Positions 22,288 to 30,060 of a stretch of DNA of 64,000 bases are shown here, piece after piece; the first letter of the stretch is position 1, and each line of letters starts with the position of its first letter. The notes beneath the pieces are model-generated. The model was not told where the DNA came from. It did not search any database and was given only the letters and a program-made list of their open reading frames with translations. The stretch is taken from NCBI GenBank assembly GCA_014802015.1, contig JAAVDB010000035.1, forward strand, positions 1 through 64,000, in the 5' to 3' direction. A program made the position numbers and the translations under genes. The DNA comes from Bacteroides sp. Its GTDB lineage: Bacteria > Bacteroidota > Bacteroidia > Bacteroidales > Muribaculaceae.

Positions 22288-22662
22288 TTATGAGTTATGA
22301 AGTGTCTTTTTCTCTTTCATTGTTTTGATTGATGATGTAAGAAGTTTCATCAATTCCTCACAATCTTCCAAAATTGAAGCAGCCTTATAATAATCTAAAT
22401 ACGAAGCATCGCGGAGCAATTCTATCCAATAGATAGTTTCTCCAGTCTCTTTTCTTGAGATATGAAGTTTAGCTATGAAATCTGCTTCACTTTGTGCATA
22501 AAACGCCTCGGCAATATTGGCACCTATACTTGTACCGCTACGTAAAACCTGTTTTGACAATATATATTCTTTTTGTTCATCACATAAATATTTATACATC
22601 TTTATTATACGTAGTGCAAATGCTTGACTCTTATTCTTTAAAATACTCTCTTTCTGTGCCAT
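22288..22662 (-). CDS. Four-helix-bundle protein (23S rRNA intervening-sequence / S23 family)
   Basis: QVLRSGTSIGANIAEAFYAQSEADFIAKLHISRKETGETIYWIELL is diagnostic; start at MAQKES. Confidence 0.9.
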   Translation of the reverse strand: MAQKESILKNKSQAFALRIIKMYKYLCDEQKEYILSKQVLRSGTSIGANIAEAFYAQSEADFIAKLHISRKETGETIYWIELLRDASYLDYYKAASILEDCEELMKLLTSSIKTMKEKKTLHNS

Positions 22663-22713
22663 ATTTATACTTCTTTCCTGAGTATGGATATAAGTTATAA
22701 CTTCATAACTCAT
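22290..22713. repeat. 14-nt perfect inverted repeat (ATGAGTTATGAAGT 22290-22303 / ACTTCATAACTCAT 22700-22713) flanking the four-helix-bundle gene
   Basis: Read directly from the sequence. Confidence 0.9.
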
Positions 22714-22732
22714 CACTCGGACTTATAACTTC

Positions 22733-23047
22733 CTATTTCTTTTGGTGCCTTACTCGCTGAATTTTCTTGTCATTGTCATCATACATATACGGCGATTCCG
22801 GCAACTCCGGCAGCAATGACTCCCAGTTATCGCCAAGACCTATCACCCTCATTAATCTCAGTAGGGTACTGAAAGAAATGTCGGTCATATTGCCTGACTC
22901 AAACTTATAAAGAGTAGTCATACCGATTGAGGCGGCCTCGGAAACCTCTTTACGGGTCATCCTCAACCGCAACCTGTAATCGCGGAACCTCAAACCAAGA
23001 TTACGTATAACGTCCGAGGTAGTAAGTGATTTGTTTGAAAATATCAT
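22733..23047 (-). CDS. hipB: HipB-like helix-turn-helix antitoxin
   Basis: XRE-type HTH (LRMTRKEVSEAASIGMTTLYKFESGN) upstream of hipA. Confidence 0.85.
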   Translation of the reverse strand: MIFSNKSLTTSDVIRNLGLRFRDYRLRLRMTRKEVSEAASIGMTTLYKFESGNMTDISFSTLLRLMRVIGLGDNWESLLPELPESPYMYDDNDKKIQRVRHQKK

Positions 23048-23057
23048 TATAATGATA
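23042..23057. promoter_or_regulatory. 16-bp perfect palindrome TATCATTATAATGATA overlapping hipB start; candidate autoregulatory operator
   Basis: TATC-N8-GATA, with a related half-site AATGATATTT at 23092-23101. Confidence 0.55.
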
Positions 23058-23102
23058 ATTATAGCTAATTTTTCAATATAATATTCTATAAAATGATATT
23101 TA

Positions 23103-23133
23103 CAAAGGTACTAATAAGCCAATTATTTACAAA
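23103..23133 (-). promoter_or_regulatory. Bacteroidetes-type promoter (TTTG-N19-TACCTTTG) of the hipB operon
   Basis: Consensus -33/-7 elements with 19-nt spacing. Confidence 0.7.
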
Positions 23134-23157
23134 ACTTTCCAGATAAAAATGTTTCTT

Positions 23158-23199
23158 ATCCCCTCCGTCCGAGATTTGTTAATACCGGGTGGAGGGGAT
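23158..23199 (-). terminator. trp operon terminator hairpin
   Basis: atcccctcc...ggaggggat arms just downstream of trpA. Confidence 0.65.
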
Positions 23200-23216
23200 G
23201 GTAATATACGGTCGGA

Positions 23217-23993
23217 TTATAATCCGAGGGTGGTGCGGAGGTCGGTGACTGCCTCGGGGATAGTGACGTTGCGTTCAAGGCACTTGATGAATAGTGATCC
23301 GATGATGGCGCCGGATGAGTTGGCGCACGCGTCGGCCATAGTAGACGGATTGGAGATGCCGAAACCGATCAGGCGCGGATGGGTGAGATGCATCGAGGCT
23401 ATGCGACGGAAATAGTCGGTCTGTTCAGGTGTGAACCGATCTTTAGTGCCGGTTGTCGATGCGGTTGACACCATGTAGATGAATCCCGAGCAATTGTCAT
23501 CGATGAGGTGTATGCGCTCGGCGCTTGTCTCGGGCGTTATGAGCATTATGAGGTCTATGCCGTATTTCTCGCACAGAGGTTTGTATTCGCTCATATACTC
23601 TGCAAACGGCAGGTCGGGAATGATGATGGCGTCAATGCCTGTCTCCTGACATCGTGCGAAGACATTTTCGATGCCGAACCGCAGGATGGGATTGAGATAA
23701 CCCATCAGGACGAAGGGCATGTCGGGAACACGTTTACGTGCTTCGGCCACCTGGTCGAAGAGGCGGGCCAGTGTCATGCCGTTGCGAAGGGCCACGGTCG
23801 AACTGTGCTGGATCACAACACCGTCGGCCATTGGGTCGGAGAACGGAACGCCGATCTCGACCATGTCGACTCCCTGACGGGCGAGCTCTTCGATGACGGG
23901 TACGGTGGAGTCAAGTGTGGGAAATCCTGCGGTGAGGAATACTGAGAGTATATCGGACGATTTGCGTGCGAAGAGTGATTGTAAACGATTCAT
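23217..23993 (-). CDS. trpA: Tryptophan synthase alpha chain
   Basis: VDMVEIGVPFSDPMADGVVIQ; operon context. Confidence 0.95.
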   Translation of the reverse strand: MNRLQSLFARKSSDILSVFLTAGFPTLDSTVPVIEELARQGVDMVEIGVPFSDPMADGVVIQHSSTVALRNGMTLARLFDQVAEARKRVPDMPFVLMGYLNPILRFGIENVFARCQETGIDAIIIPDLPFAEYMSEYKPLCEKYGIDLIMLITPETSAERIHLIDDNCSGFIYMVSTASTTGTKDRFTPEQTDYFRRIASMHLTHPRLIGFGISNPSTMADACANSSGAIIGSLFIKCLERNVTIPEAVTDLRTTLGL

Positions 23994-24026
23994 ATAGGAT
24001 GATTTTACAAGTGTGGGGATTATGGG

Positions 24027-24647
24027 TTAGAGCGCTTCCATAAAGGCTTTGACAAGCTCGGGCGATTTGCATCCGGGGCGGATCTCGAATCGGCTGTTGA
24101 TGTCTATGCCCTCCATCATCGGTAGGGATGCTGAGGCTTCGCGGATAGCCTCGGCATCATCGGGGCCTATGCCGCCACTGAGCAGGAATGGTGTCGTGAG
24201 GGGATAGTCGCGCAGGAGTGTCCAGTCAAATTTCCTGCCTGAACCACCGTGATAGGCTGTGGCTGTGTCGAAGACAAATCGGTCAACCGATCCTTCATAT
24301 TGCCGCAGTTTCTCCAGGTCGATATTTTCGCCAATGCCGATGGCCTTCATGACTTTAAGCCAAGGTTTGCGTAACTCACGGCATATTTCGGGTGACTCGT
24401 TGCCGTGAAGCTGTATGGTGGTGAGTCCGTAACGCAGCACTGTACGCATTATATGTTCGACGGGTGCGTCGACAAATACTCCGACACGTTCGATGTCATC
24501 AGGAATGTCGGACATAATGCGGGGGAGCAGGGCACAGGCATTGCGTGGGGATGGGGCATAGAATATGAAGCCCATCATGGAGGGGTGCAGATCGGTAATC
24601 TGTCGTATGGATTCAGGGTCGGAGAGCCCGCATATTTTTATAAGCAT
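24027..24647 (-). CDS. trpF: Phosphoribosylanthranilate isomerase
   Basis: IKICGL start, TIQLHGNES, LSGGIGPDDAE. Confidence 0.95.
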   Translation of the reverse strand: MLIKICGLSDPESIRQITDLHPSMMGFIFYAPSPRNACALLPRIMSDIPDDIERVGVFVDAPVEHIMRTVLRYGLTTIQLHGNESPEICRELRKPWLKVMKAIGIGENIDLEKLRQYEGSVDRFVFDTATAYHGGSGRKFDWTLLRDYPLTTPFLLSGGIGPDDAEAIREASASLPMMEGIDINSRFEIRPGCKSPELVKAFMEAL

Positions 24648-24685
24648 GGTCGGTCAGATTTTTAGTTCATAACTGATGTGAGATT

Positions 24686-25447
24686 TCATTGGGCCAGAAA
24701 CCGTGCGAGGGCATCTCCGGGATCGGACTCGCGCATGAATGTCTCGCCGATAAGAAATCCGCGATAGCCCGCATCACGCAGTCGTCTTACTTCCTGCATG
24801 GATGTCAGACCGCTCTCTGCCACTCTGACAACACTGTCGGGCAGTTCCTTGGCCACTTTAAGCGACAGAGCCGGATCGGTGTGGAATGTGGCGAGGTTAC
24901 GGTTGTTGACTCCTACCATGTCCACATGCTGACAGAATCGGTCCAGTTCGTTCATCGAGTGGAGTTCGAGCAGCACCTCAAGGCCGGCATTGTGTGCGCA
25001 ATCGGTAAACCGTTCGATCTCGTCGCGTGACAGAGCCGCCGCGATGAGCAGGATTGCATCGGCGCCGTGATGTGCGGCTTCATGTATCTGAAATTCACTG
25101 ATGATAAAATCCTTGCGCAGAAGCGGTATATCGGTGAGCGTGCGGGCCGAGACAAGATCGGTAAGCGCGCCGCCGAAATAAGGAGTGTCCGTGAGTATGG
25201 AACATGCCGAAGCTCCGGCCGAGGCGTATGACGGGATGACCTCCGACACCATAGCCATGGGATGAATGTCACCTTTGGAGGGGGATCGGCGTTTGAACTC
25301 CGCGATTATCCCTGTATCGCTCGATGCGAGAGCACGGCTCATCGAGCGGATTTTTTCACGTCCCGTGCAATCATACTGTCTGTATGCGCTCATCGCTTCA
25401 ACCTCGCGCCGCTTGTTGTCGACGATCTGTTGTAAAATATCCGGCAT
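24686..25447 (-). CDS. trpC: Indole-3-glycerol phosphate synthase
   Basis: IIAEFKRRSPSKGDI, PLLRKDFI, GVNNRNL, AESGL. Confidence 0.95.
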   Translation of the reverse strand: MPDILQQIVDNKRREVEAMSAYRQYDCTGREKIRSMSRALASSDTGIIAEFKRRSPSKGDIHPMAMVSEVIPSYASAGASACSILTDTPYFGGALTDLVSARTLTDIPLLRKDFIISEFQIHEAAHHGADAILLIAAALSRDEIERFTDCAHNAGLEVLLELHSMNELDRFCQHVDMVGVNNRNLATFHTDPALSLKVAKELPDSVVRVAESGLTSMQEVRRLRDAGYRGFLIGETFMRESDPGDALARFLAQ

Positions 25448-25450
25448 GGC

Positions 25451-26446
25451 TCAGGAGTTTAATTCAACGAACTTTCTGAACGACCCGAGCGCGGCCCCCG
25501 AGCGGATAGACTCACGGGCCTCGGCGATGGCGTCAGCGATGGATACCTGCGGGTCAAGTGTATGGATGGCAAAAGCGGAGTTGGCCACGACACAGTCGGT
25601 CTGAGCCTTGGTGGCGGTGCCTGCGAGCACGCGGTCAAATATTGCAGCGGCCTCCTCGACACTTTCGCCTCCTGACAGTGATTCCTGATCGGTGGTCTCG
25701 AAACCGAGTTCTTCGGGCAGGTAAAGCCTTTCCTCAGCAGATGAGCAGACTTTGAACGGGGATGTGAGCGAGATCTCATCATATCCGTCAAGCGAATGGA
25801 CTACCGTACAGTCGATACCTTCCTGTTGGGCGATATAGTTGTACAGACGCATAAGCTTGAGATTGTATACGCCCAGCAGCTGATAGCGGGGCATGAACGG
25901 ATTGACCAGCGGACCGAGCATATTGAAGAACGTACGCACGCCGAGCGCCTTTCTTACAGGTCCGACACTTTTGAGCGCGGGGCTGAAGAATGGGGCGTGC
26001 AGATAACACACGCCGCTGTCACTGAGCGAGCGGTCAAGTCGTGACAAGTCGGCGGTAAACTTTACGCCATGCTGTTCGAGCACGTTGGATGCGCCTGAGA
26101 TTGAACTTGCTCCGTAATTGCCGTGCTTCACGACCTTACGGCCCGTCCCCGCGACAACAAAGCATGAGGCCGTCGAGATGTTGAACGTGTTCTTGCCGTC
26201 ACCGCCCGTACCCACGATGTCGATCGCTTTGACATCGCCGAAATCTACGGGATTGCGTCGCTCAAGGATCGCGTCGCGAAATCCTGTCAGTTCATCGAGC
26301 GTAATGGCACGCATCAGATATACGGTCATGAATGCCGACAGCTGCGCGTCGTTATATCGACCGTCGGCTATGTTGAGCAGCACCTGATGAGACTCGTCAC
26401 GCGACAGGCTTTTGTGCTCGAACATTTTATATAGCAGATTTTTCAT
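25451..26446 (-). CDS. trpD: Anthranilate phosphoribosyltransferase
   Basis: DIVGTGGDGKNTFNIST, KHGNYGASS. Confidence 0.95.
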   Translation of the reverse strand: MKNLLYKMFEHKSLSRDESHQVLLNIADGRYNDAQLSAFMTVYLMRAITLDELTGFRDAILERRNPVDFGDVKAIDIVGTGGDGKNTFNISTASCFVVAGTGRKVVKHGNYGASSISGASNVLEQHGVKFTADLSRLDRSLSDSGVCYLHAPFFSPALKSVGPVRKALGVRTFFNMLGPLVNPFMPRYQLLGVYNLKLMRLYNYIAQQEGIDCTVVHSLDGYDEISLTSPFKVCSSAEERLYLPEELGFETTDQESLSGGESVEEAAAIFDRVLAGTATKAQTDCVVANSAFAIHTLDPQVSIADAIAEARESIRSGAALGSFRKFVELNS

Positions 26447-26465
26447 TTCCAGATGTTTTTTACGG

Positions 26466-27029
26466 TTAAGCCTTGATCCAGTTTTCGATTATCGTGAGTC
26501 CCTGTGGTGTCAGGATCGACTCGGGGTGAAACTGTACGCCCCGCACATCAAGCGAGCGGTGTCTCATCGCCATGATCTCACCGTCGGGACTGACGGCCGT
26601 GACTTCGAGACATTCCGGCAACCCCTCGCGATCGACGACCCATGAATGATAGCGGCCTACATCTATCTTGTCGGGCAGTCCCGCGAATATATAATCGGGT
26701 CGGGTGATGGTTATCGTTGATTTTATGCCGTGATATACCTCAGGCAGATTTCTGAGTCCGGCACCGAAACGTTCGCCGATGGCCTGATGTCCGAGACAGA
26801 TGCCAAGTATGGGTTTGCTCGTGGCATAGCGTTCGAGCAACTGCGGAAGAATGCCGGCCTCCGATGGTATGCCCGGACCGGGAGAGATGATGATTTTGTC
26901 AAAGGCATCCACCTCGTCGAGAGTGATACGGTCATTACGGCGGACTGTCGGCTCGATGCCGAGCGAACGCACCGCATGCACTATATTATATGTGAACGAA
27001 TCGTAATTATCGAGAATGAGAAGTTTCAT
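26466..27029 (-). CDS. trpG: Anthranilate synthase component II (glutamine amidotransferase)
   Basis: LLILDNYDSFTYN, GICLGHQAIGE, GVQFHPES. Confidence 0.95.
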   Translation of the reverse strand: MKLLILDNYDSFTYNIVHAVRSLGIEPTVRRNDRITLDEVDAFDKIIISPGPGIPSEAGILPQLLERYATSKPILGICLGHQAIGERFGAGLRNLPEVYHGIKSTITITRPDYIFAGLPDKIDVGRYHSWVVDREGLPECLEVTAVSPDGEIMAMRHRSLDVRGVQFHPESILTPQGLTIIENWIKA

Positions 27030-27058
27030 AGCTGTTTCGCATTTTTAGTGATGTACCA

Positions 27059-28468
27059 TCATTTGCCGAATGTTTCGGCGTAGGTGAGCGCCCGTACCAG
27101 TGCGCCGAGTTTGTTATTGGTTTCCTGTAGTTCGTTTTCAGGCACCGAGCGGGCTACGATTCCTGCCCCGGCCTGAAAATACAGGCTGTTGCCGTGACTG
27201 AGGAATGATCGGATGGTGATGGCCTGATTGAGATTGCCGTTAAATCCGATGAATCCTATACATCCGCCGTAAGTCATGCGCGAGTGCGGTTCGATCTCGT
27301 TGATGAGCTGCATGGCACGTACTTTGGGTGCACCGCTGAGAGTGCCGGCCGGAAAGGTGTTGGCAAACAGTCGGTAGACATCCGCACCCTCAGGCAACTC
27401 ACCCTTGACGCGCGACACCATGTGTATGACATGCGAATAATATTGTATCTGTTTCAGGAAGTCGATCGTCACCTTGCCTCCGCCGCGGCTCAGGTCGTTA
27501 CGCGCAAGGTCGACAAGCATGATATGCTCGGCATTCTCCTTCTCGTCATCCAGCAGAGCGCGGGCCAGTTCATGATCGAGGGCATCGTTGCCGGTACGCT
27601 TGAACGTTCCTGCAATAGGGTCGATGTAAGCGGTGTGACCCTCTACGCGCAGGTGAGTCTCGGGTGATGAGCCGAAGATGCGGAAATCGCTGAAATCGAA
27701 ATAGAACAGATAGGGGGAAGGATTGACACAGCGCAAAGCACGATAGACGTTGAACTCGTCGCCTGAGAATTTCTGGGCGAAACGCCGTGACAGGACTATC
27801 TGAAATACATCTCCGCGCATAGCGTGGCGTATGCCCCGGCGCACCATATCCTTGTATTCATCGTCGGTGACGGTGGAGGTAGGTGCAGATGTCACTGCGA
27901 ATGAATACTGTGCCACATTATTGTTATGGATTACACTGATGATCTCGTCAATCGCTGATGGCTGTCCGGGTATGGTGTGCTCGAATACCGTCATCTGATT
28001 CTTGAAGTGATTGACCCGGATGATGAATCTGTAGAGGATATATTTCATGTCCGGCACGGATGTGAAGCATGCCTCTTTGAGCTGTATGTCCACACTCTCG
28101 AAATAGCGCACCGCATCGTATGCCGTGTATCCGAACAGTCCGTTTGCCGTCCCGTCGGTGTCGCCTTCGATGTCAAATGACGCTACGTATTCCTTTAGTT
28201 CACGCACGACATCCACATCACCGGTGATGGGTATTATCCGTGTCGGTGCATCGGGATATTCGAGCCTGATAGTTTCGTTGATGACGGTGAAGCTGCCTAT
28301 CGGATCGACACCGATGTAACTTACGGAGTTTTGTGACGTGTGATAGTCTGAACTCTCAAGCAGGGCCGACTGCGGATACAGGTCGCGGATTTTAAGATAT
28401 ATTCCCACCGGAGTCTCCAGATCGGCCGGAATGATGCGTGAATTGACTTTCAGTATATGGCGTGACAT
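27059..28468 (-). CDS. trpE: Anthranilate synthase component I
   Basis: Chorismate-binding fold: FQIVLSRRFAQ, PIAGTFKRTG, LARNDLSRGG, FPAGTLSGAPKVRAM. Confidence 0.95.
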   Translation of the reverse strand: MSRHILKVNSRIIPADLETPVGIYLKIRDLYPQSALLESSDYHTSQNSVSYIGVDPIGSFTVINETIRLEYPDAPTRIIPITGDVDVVRELKEYVASFDIEGDTDGTANGLFGYTAYDAVRYFESVDIQLKEACFTSVPDMKYILYRFIIRVNHFKNQMTVFEHTIPGQPSAIDEIISVIHNNNVAQYSFAVTSAPTSTVTDDEYKDMVRRGIRHAMRGDVFQIVLSRRFAQKFSGDEFNVYRALRCVNPSPYLFYFDFSDFRIFGSSPETHLRVEGHTAYIDPIAGTFKRTGNDALDHELARALLDDEKENAEHIMLVDLARNDLSRGGGKVTIDFLKQIQYYSHVIHMVSRVKGELPEGADVYRLFANTFPAGTLSGAPKVRAMQLINEIEPHSRMTYGGCIGFIGFNGNLNQAITIRSFLSHGNSLYFQAGAGIVARSVPENELQETNNKLGALVRALTYAETFGK

Positions 28469-28500
28469 TGTTTATACAATTGTTTATGAGTGTTTACTAT

Positions 28501-29706
28501 TCAATTCTTATCGTCTACGAGTTCGCGGATATAGGTCTGCATATCCTTGTCACCGCGTCCTGACAGGTTGATGACAACGGTGTCGTCGGGTGAGAATTTC
28601 CTTACATCGAGCACTCCCATGGCATGAGCCGATTCAAGTGCGGGGATGATGCCTTCGGTGCGTGTCAGACGCAGTGCTGCGTCCAGAGCCTGACGGTCAG
28701 TGATGGCCAGGACCTCGCTACGTCCTGACGATGCGAGATAGGAGTGCAGGGGGCCGACACCGGGATAATCGAGTCCGGCCGAGATAGAGTATGGTTCTAC
28801 GATCTGTCCGTCTTCGGTCTGCATGACCATTGTTCGCGAGCCGTGGATTATACCCTCTGTGCCGACTTTCATTGTTGCCGCGGTCATGCCTGAGTCAGTC
28901 CCGAGACCGGCGGCCTCGGCTGCGATGAGTCTAACCGAAGGCTCGTTGATGAAATGATAGAAGGCTCCTGCGGCGTTGCTTCCGCCACCGATGCAGGCTA
29001 TGACATAGTCGGGAAGTTCCGATCCAGTCTGCGAGAGAAGTTGCGAGCGTATCTCGCGCGATATTACCGACTGAAAGTAGGCTACCATCTCGGGATAGGG
29101 ATGCGGACCGACGGTCGATCCGATGACATAGAAACTGTCGGGATTGCAACACCAGAAGCGTATAGCCTCGTTGGTAGCATCCTTGAGAGTCTTGTTGCCA
29201 CTCTGTACGGCCTCGACCTTGGCGCCGAGCATACGCATACGTTCTACGTTAGGCTGCTGACGTGCGACGTCTGTGGCACCCATGAATACGATACACTCCA
29301 TCCCCATGAGGGCGCATGCGGTCGCCGTGGCCACACCGTGCTGTCCGGCACCTGTCTCAGCGATGATGCGGTGCTTGCCCATACGCTTTGCGAGCAGGAC
29401 GGATGCAAGGGCATTGTTGATCTTATGTGCACCGGTATGGTTGAGGTCTTCGCGCTTGAGATATATGTTTGTGCCGTAGTGTTGGCTCAGGCGTTCGGCC
29501 TTGTAGAGAGGAGTGGGGCGGCCGACATAGTCGTGCAGCAGCCGGTCAAGTTCGCGGTTGAAGTCGTCATCAGCCGCATATCTGTAGAATGCCTCGCGCA
29601 GACGTTCGACATTGCCGTGAAGTATCTCGGGGATATATGCACCTCCGAAGTGTCCGTAATACCCGTCTTTGTCAACGGGAAGGGTAGAGTGAAATGTATT
29701 GTTCAT
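28501..29706 (-). CDS. trpB: Tryptophan synthase beta chain
   Basis: LKREDLNHTGAHKINNA, GAGQHGVATA, CIGGGSNAAGAF. Confidence 0.97.
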   Translation of the reverse strand: MNNTFHSTLPVDKDGYYGHFGGAYIPEILHGNVERLREAFYRYAADDDFNRELDRLLHDYVGRPTPLYKAERLSQHYGTNIYLKREDLNHTGAHKINNALASVLLAKRMGKHRIIAETGAGQHGVATATACALMGMECIVFMGATDVARQQPNVERMRMLGAKVEAVQSGNKTLKDATNEAIRFWCCNPDSFYVIGSTVGPHPYPEMVAYFQSVISREIRSQLLSQTGSELPDYVIACIGGGSNAAGAFYHFINEPSVRLIAAEAAGLGTDSGMTAATMKVGTEGIIHGSRTMVMQTEDGQIVEPYSISAGLDYPGVGPLHSYLASSGRSEVLAITDRQALDAALRLTRTEGIIPALESAHAMGVLDVRKFSPDDTVVINLSGRGDKDMQTYIRELVDDKN

Positions 29707-29736
29707 GTAAATATGAGTTTATTCTGAAACAGTGAG

Positions 29737-29772
29737 AAAAAAAGCAAGCCACCGATTGTTTATCGATGGCTT
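29737..29772 (-). terminator. trp attenuator terminator: AAGCCAUCGA-UAAACAA-UCGGUGGCUU followed by GC and U7
   Basis: 10-bp stem fully paired in minus-strand RNA (one G-U), U-tract at 29737-29743, 30 nt before trpB ATG. Confidence 0.88.
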
Positions 29773-29843
29773 GGCGCGATATGATGTTTTGGGGATTGAT
29801 CGCGTTATAAAAAACGTAAAGATTGATATTTTTGCGACATAAC

Positions 29844-29909
29844 TCACTGCCATCGATTATTTCTACCGATGCGCCACCAATAATTGTGATTGATGAATGA
29901 GTTTGCCAT
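29844..29909 (-). CDS. trpL: trp operon leader peptide MANSFINHNYWWRIGRNNRWQ
   Basis: 22-codon ORF with tandem Trp codons (29874-29879) and a third (29850-29852), between a consensus promoter and an intrinsic terminator upstream of trpB; absent from the ORF track. Confidence 0.85.
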   Translation of the reverse strand: MANSFINHNYWWRIGRNNRWQ

Positions 29910-29927
29910 TTGGATTAAATTCTGTGA

Positions 29928-29959
29928 CAAAATTATACTTTTGCGCTGAATCTACCAAA
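29928..29959 (-). promoter_or_regulatory. trp operon promoter (TTTG-N20-TAATTTTG)
   Basis: Consensus Bacteroidetes -33/-7 with 20-nt spacing, just upstream of the leader ORF. Confidence 0.8.
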
Positions 29960-29995
29960 TATTTTATAGTAAAATTTGAATTTTACGAATAAAAT

Positions 29996-30034
29996 ACAGG
30001 CGTTGTACAGCTGTCATACTGTTACAACGCCTGT
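29996..30034 (-). terminator. Terminator of GH3 gene
   Basis: Perfect 12-bp stem acaggcgttgta/tacaacgcctgt followed by ATTTTATT on the minus strand. Confidence 0.85.
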
Positions 30035-30060
30035 GATGAAGATATGTTCGGGTCGGACGA

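Noticed and set aside
28954-29727. 257-aa plus-strand ORF antisense to trpB
   Set aside because: Shadow ORF opposite a highly conserved gene, no family resemblance.
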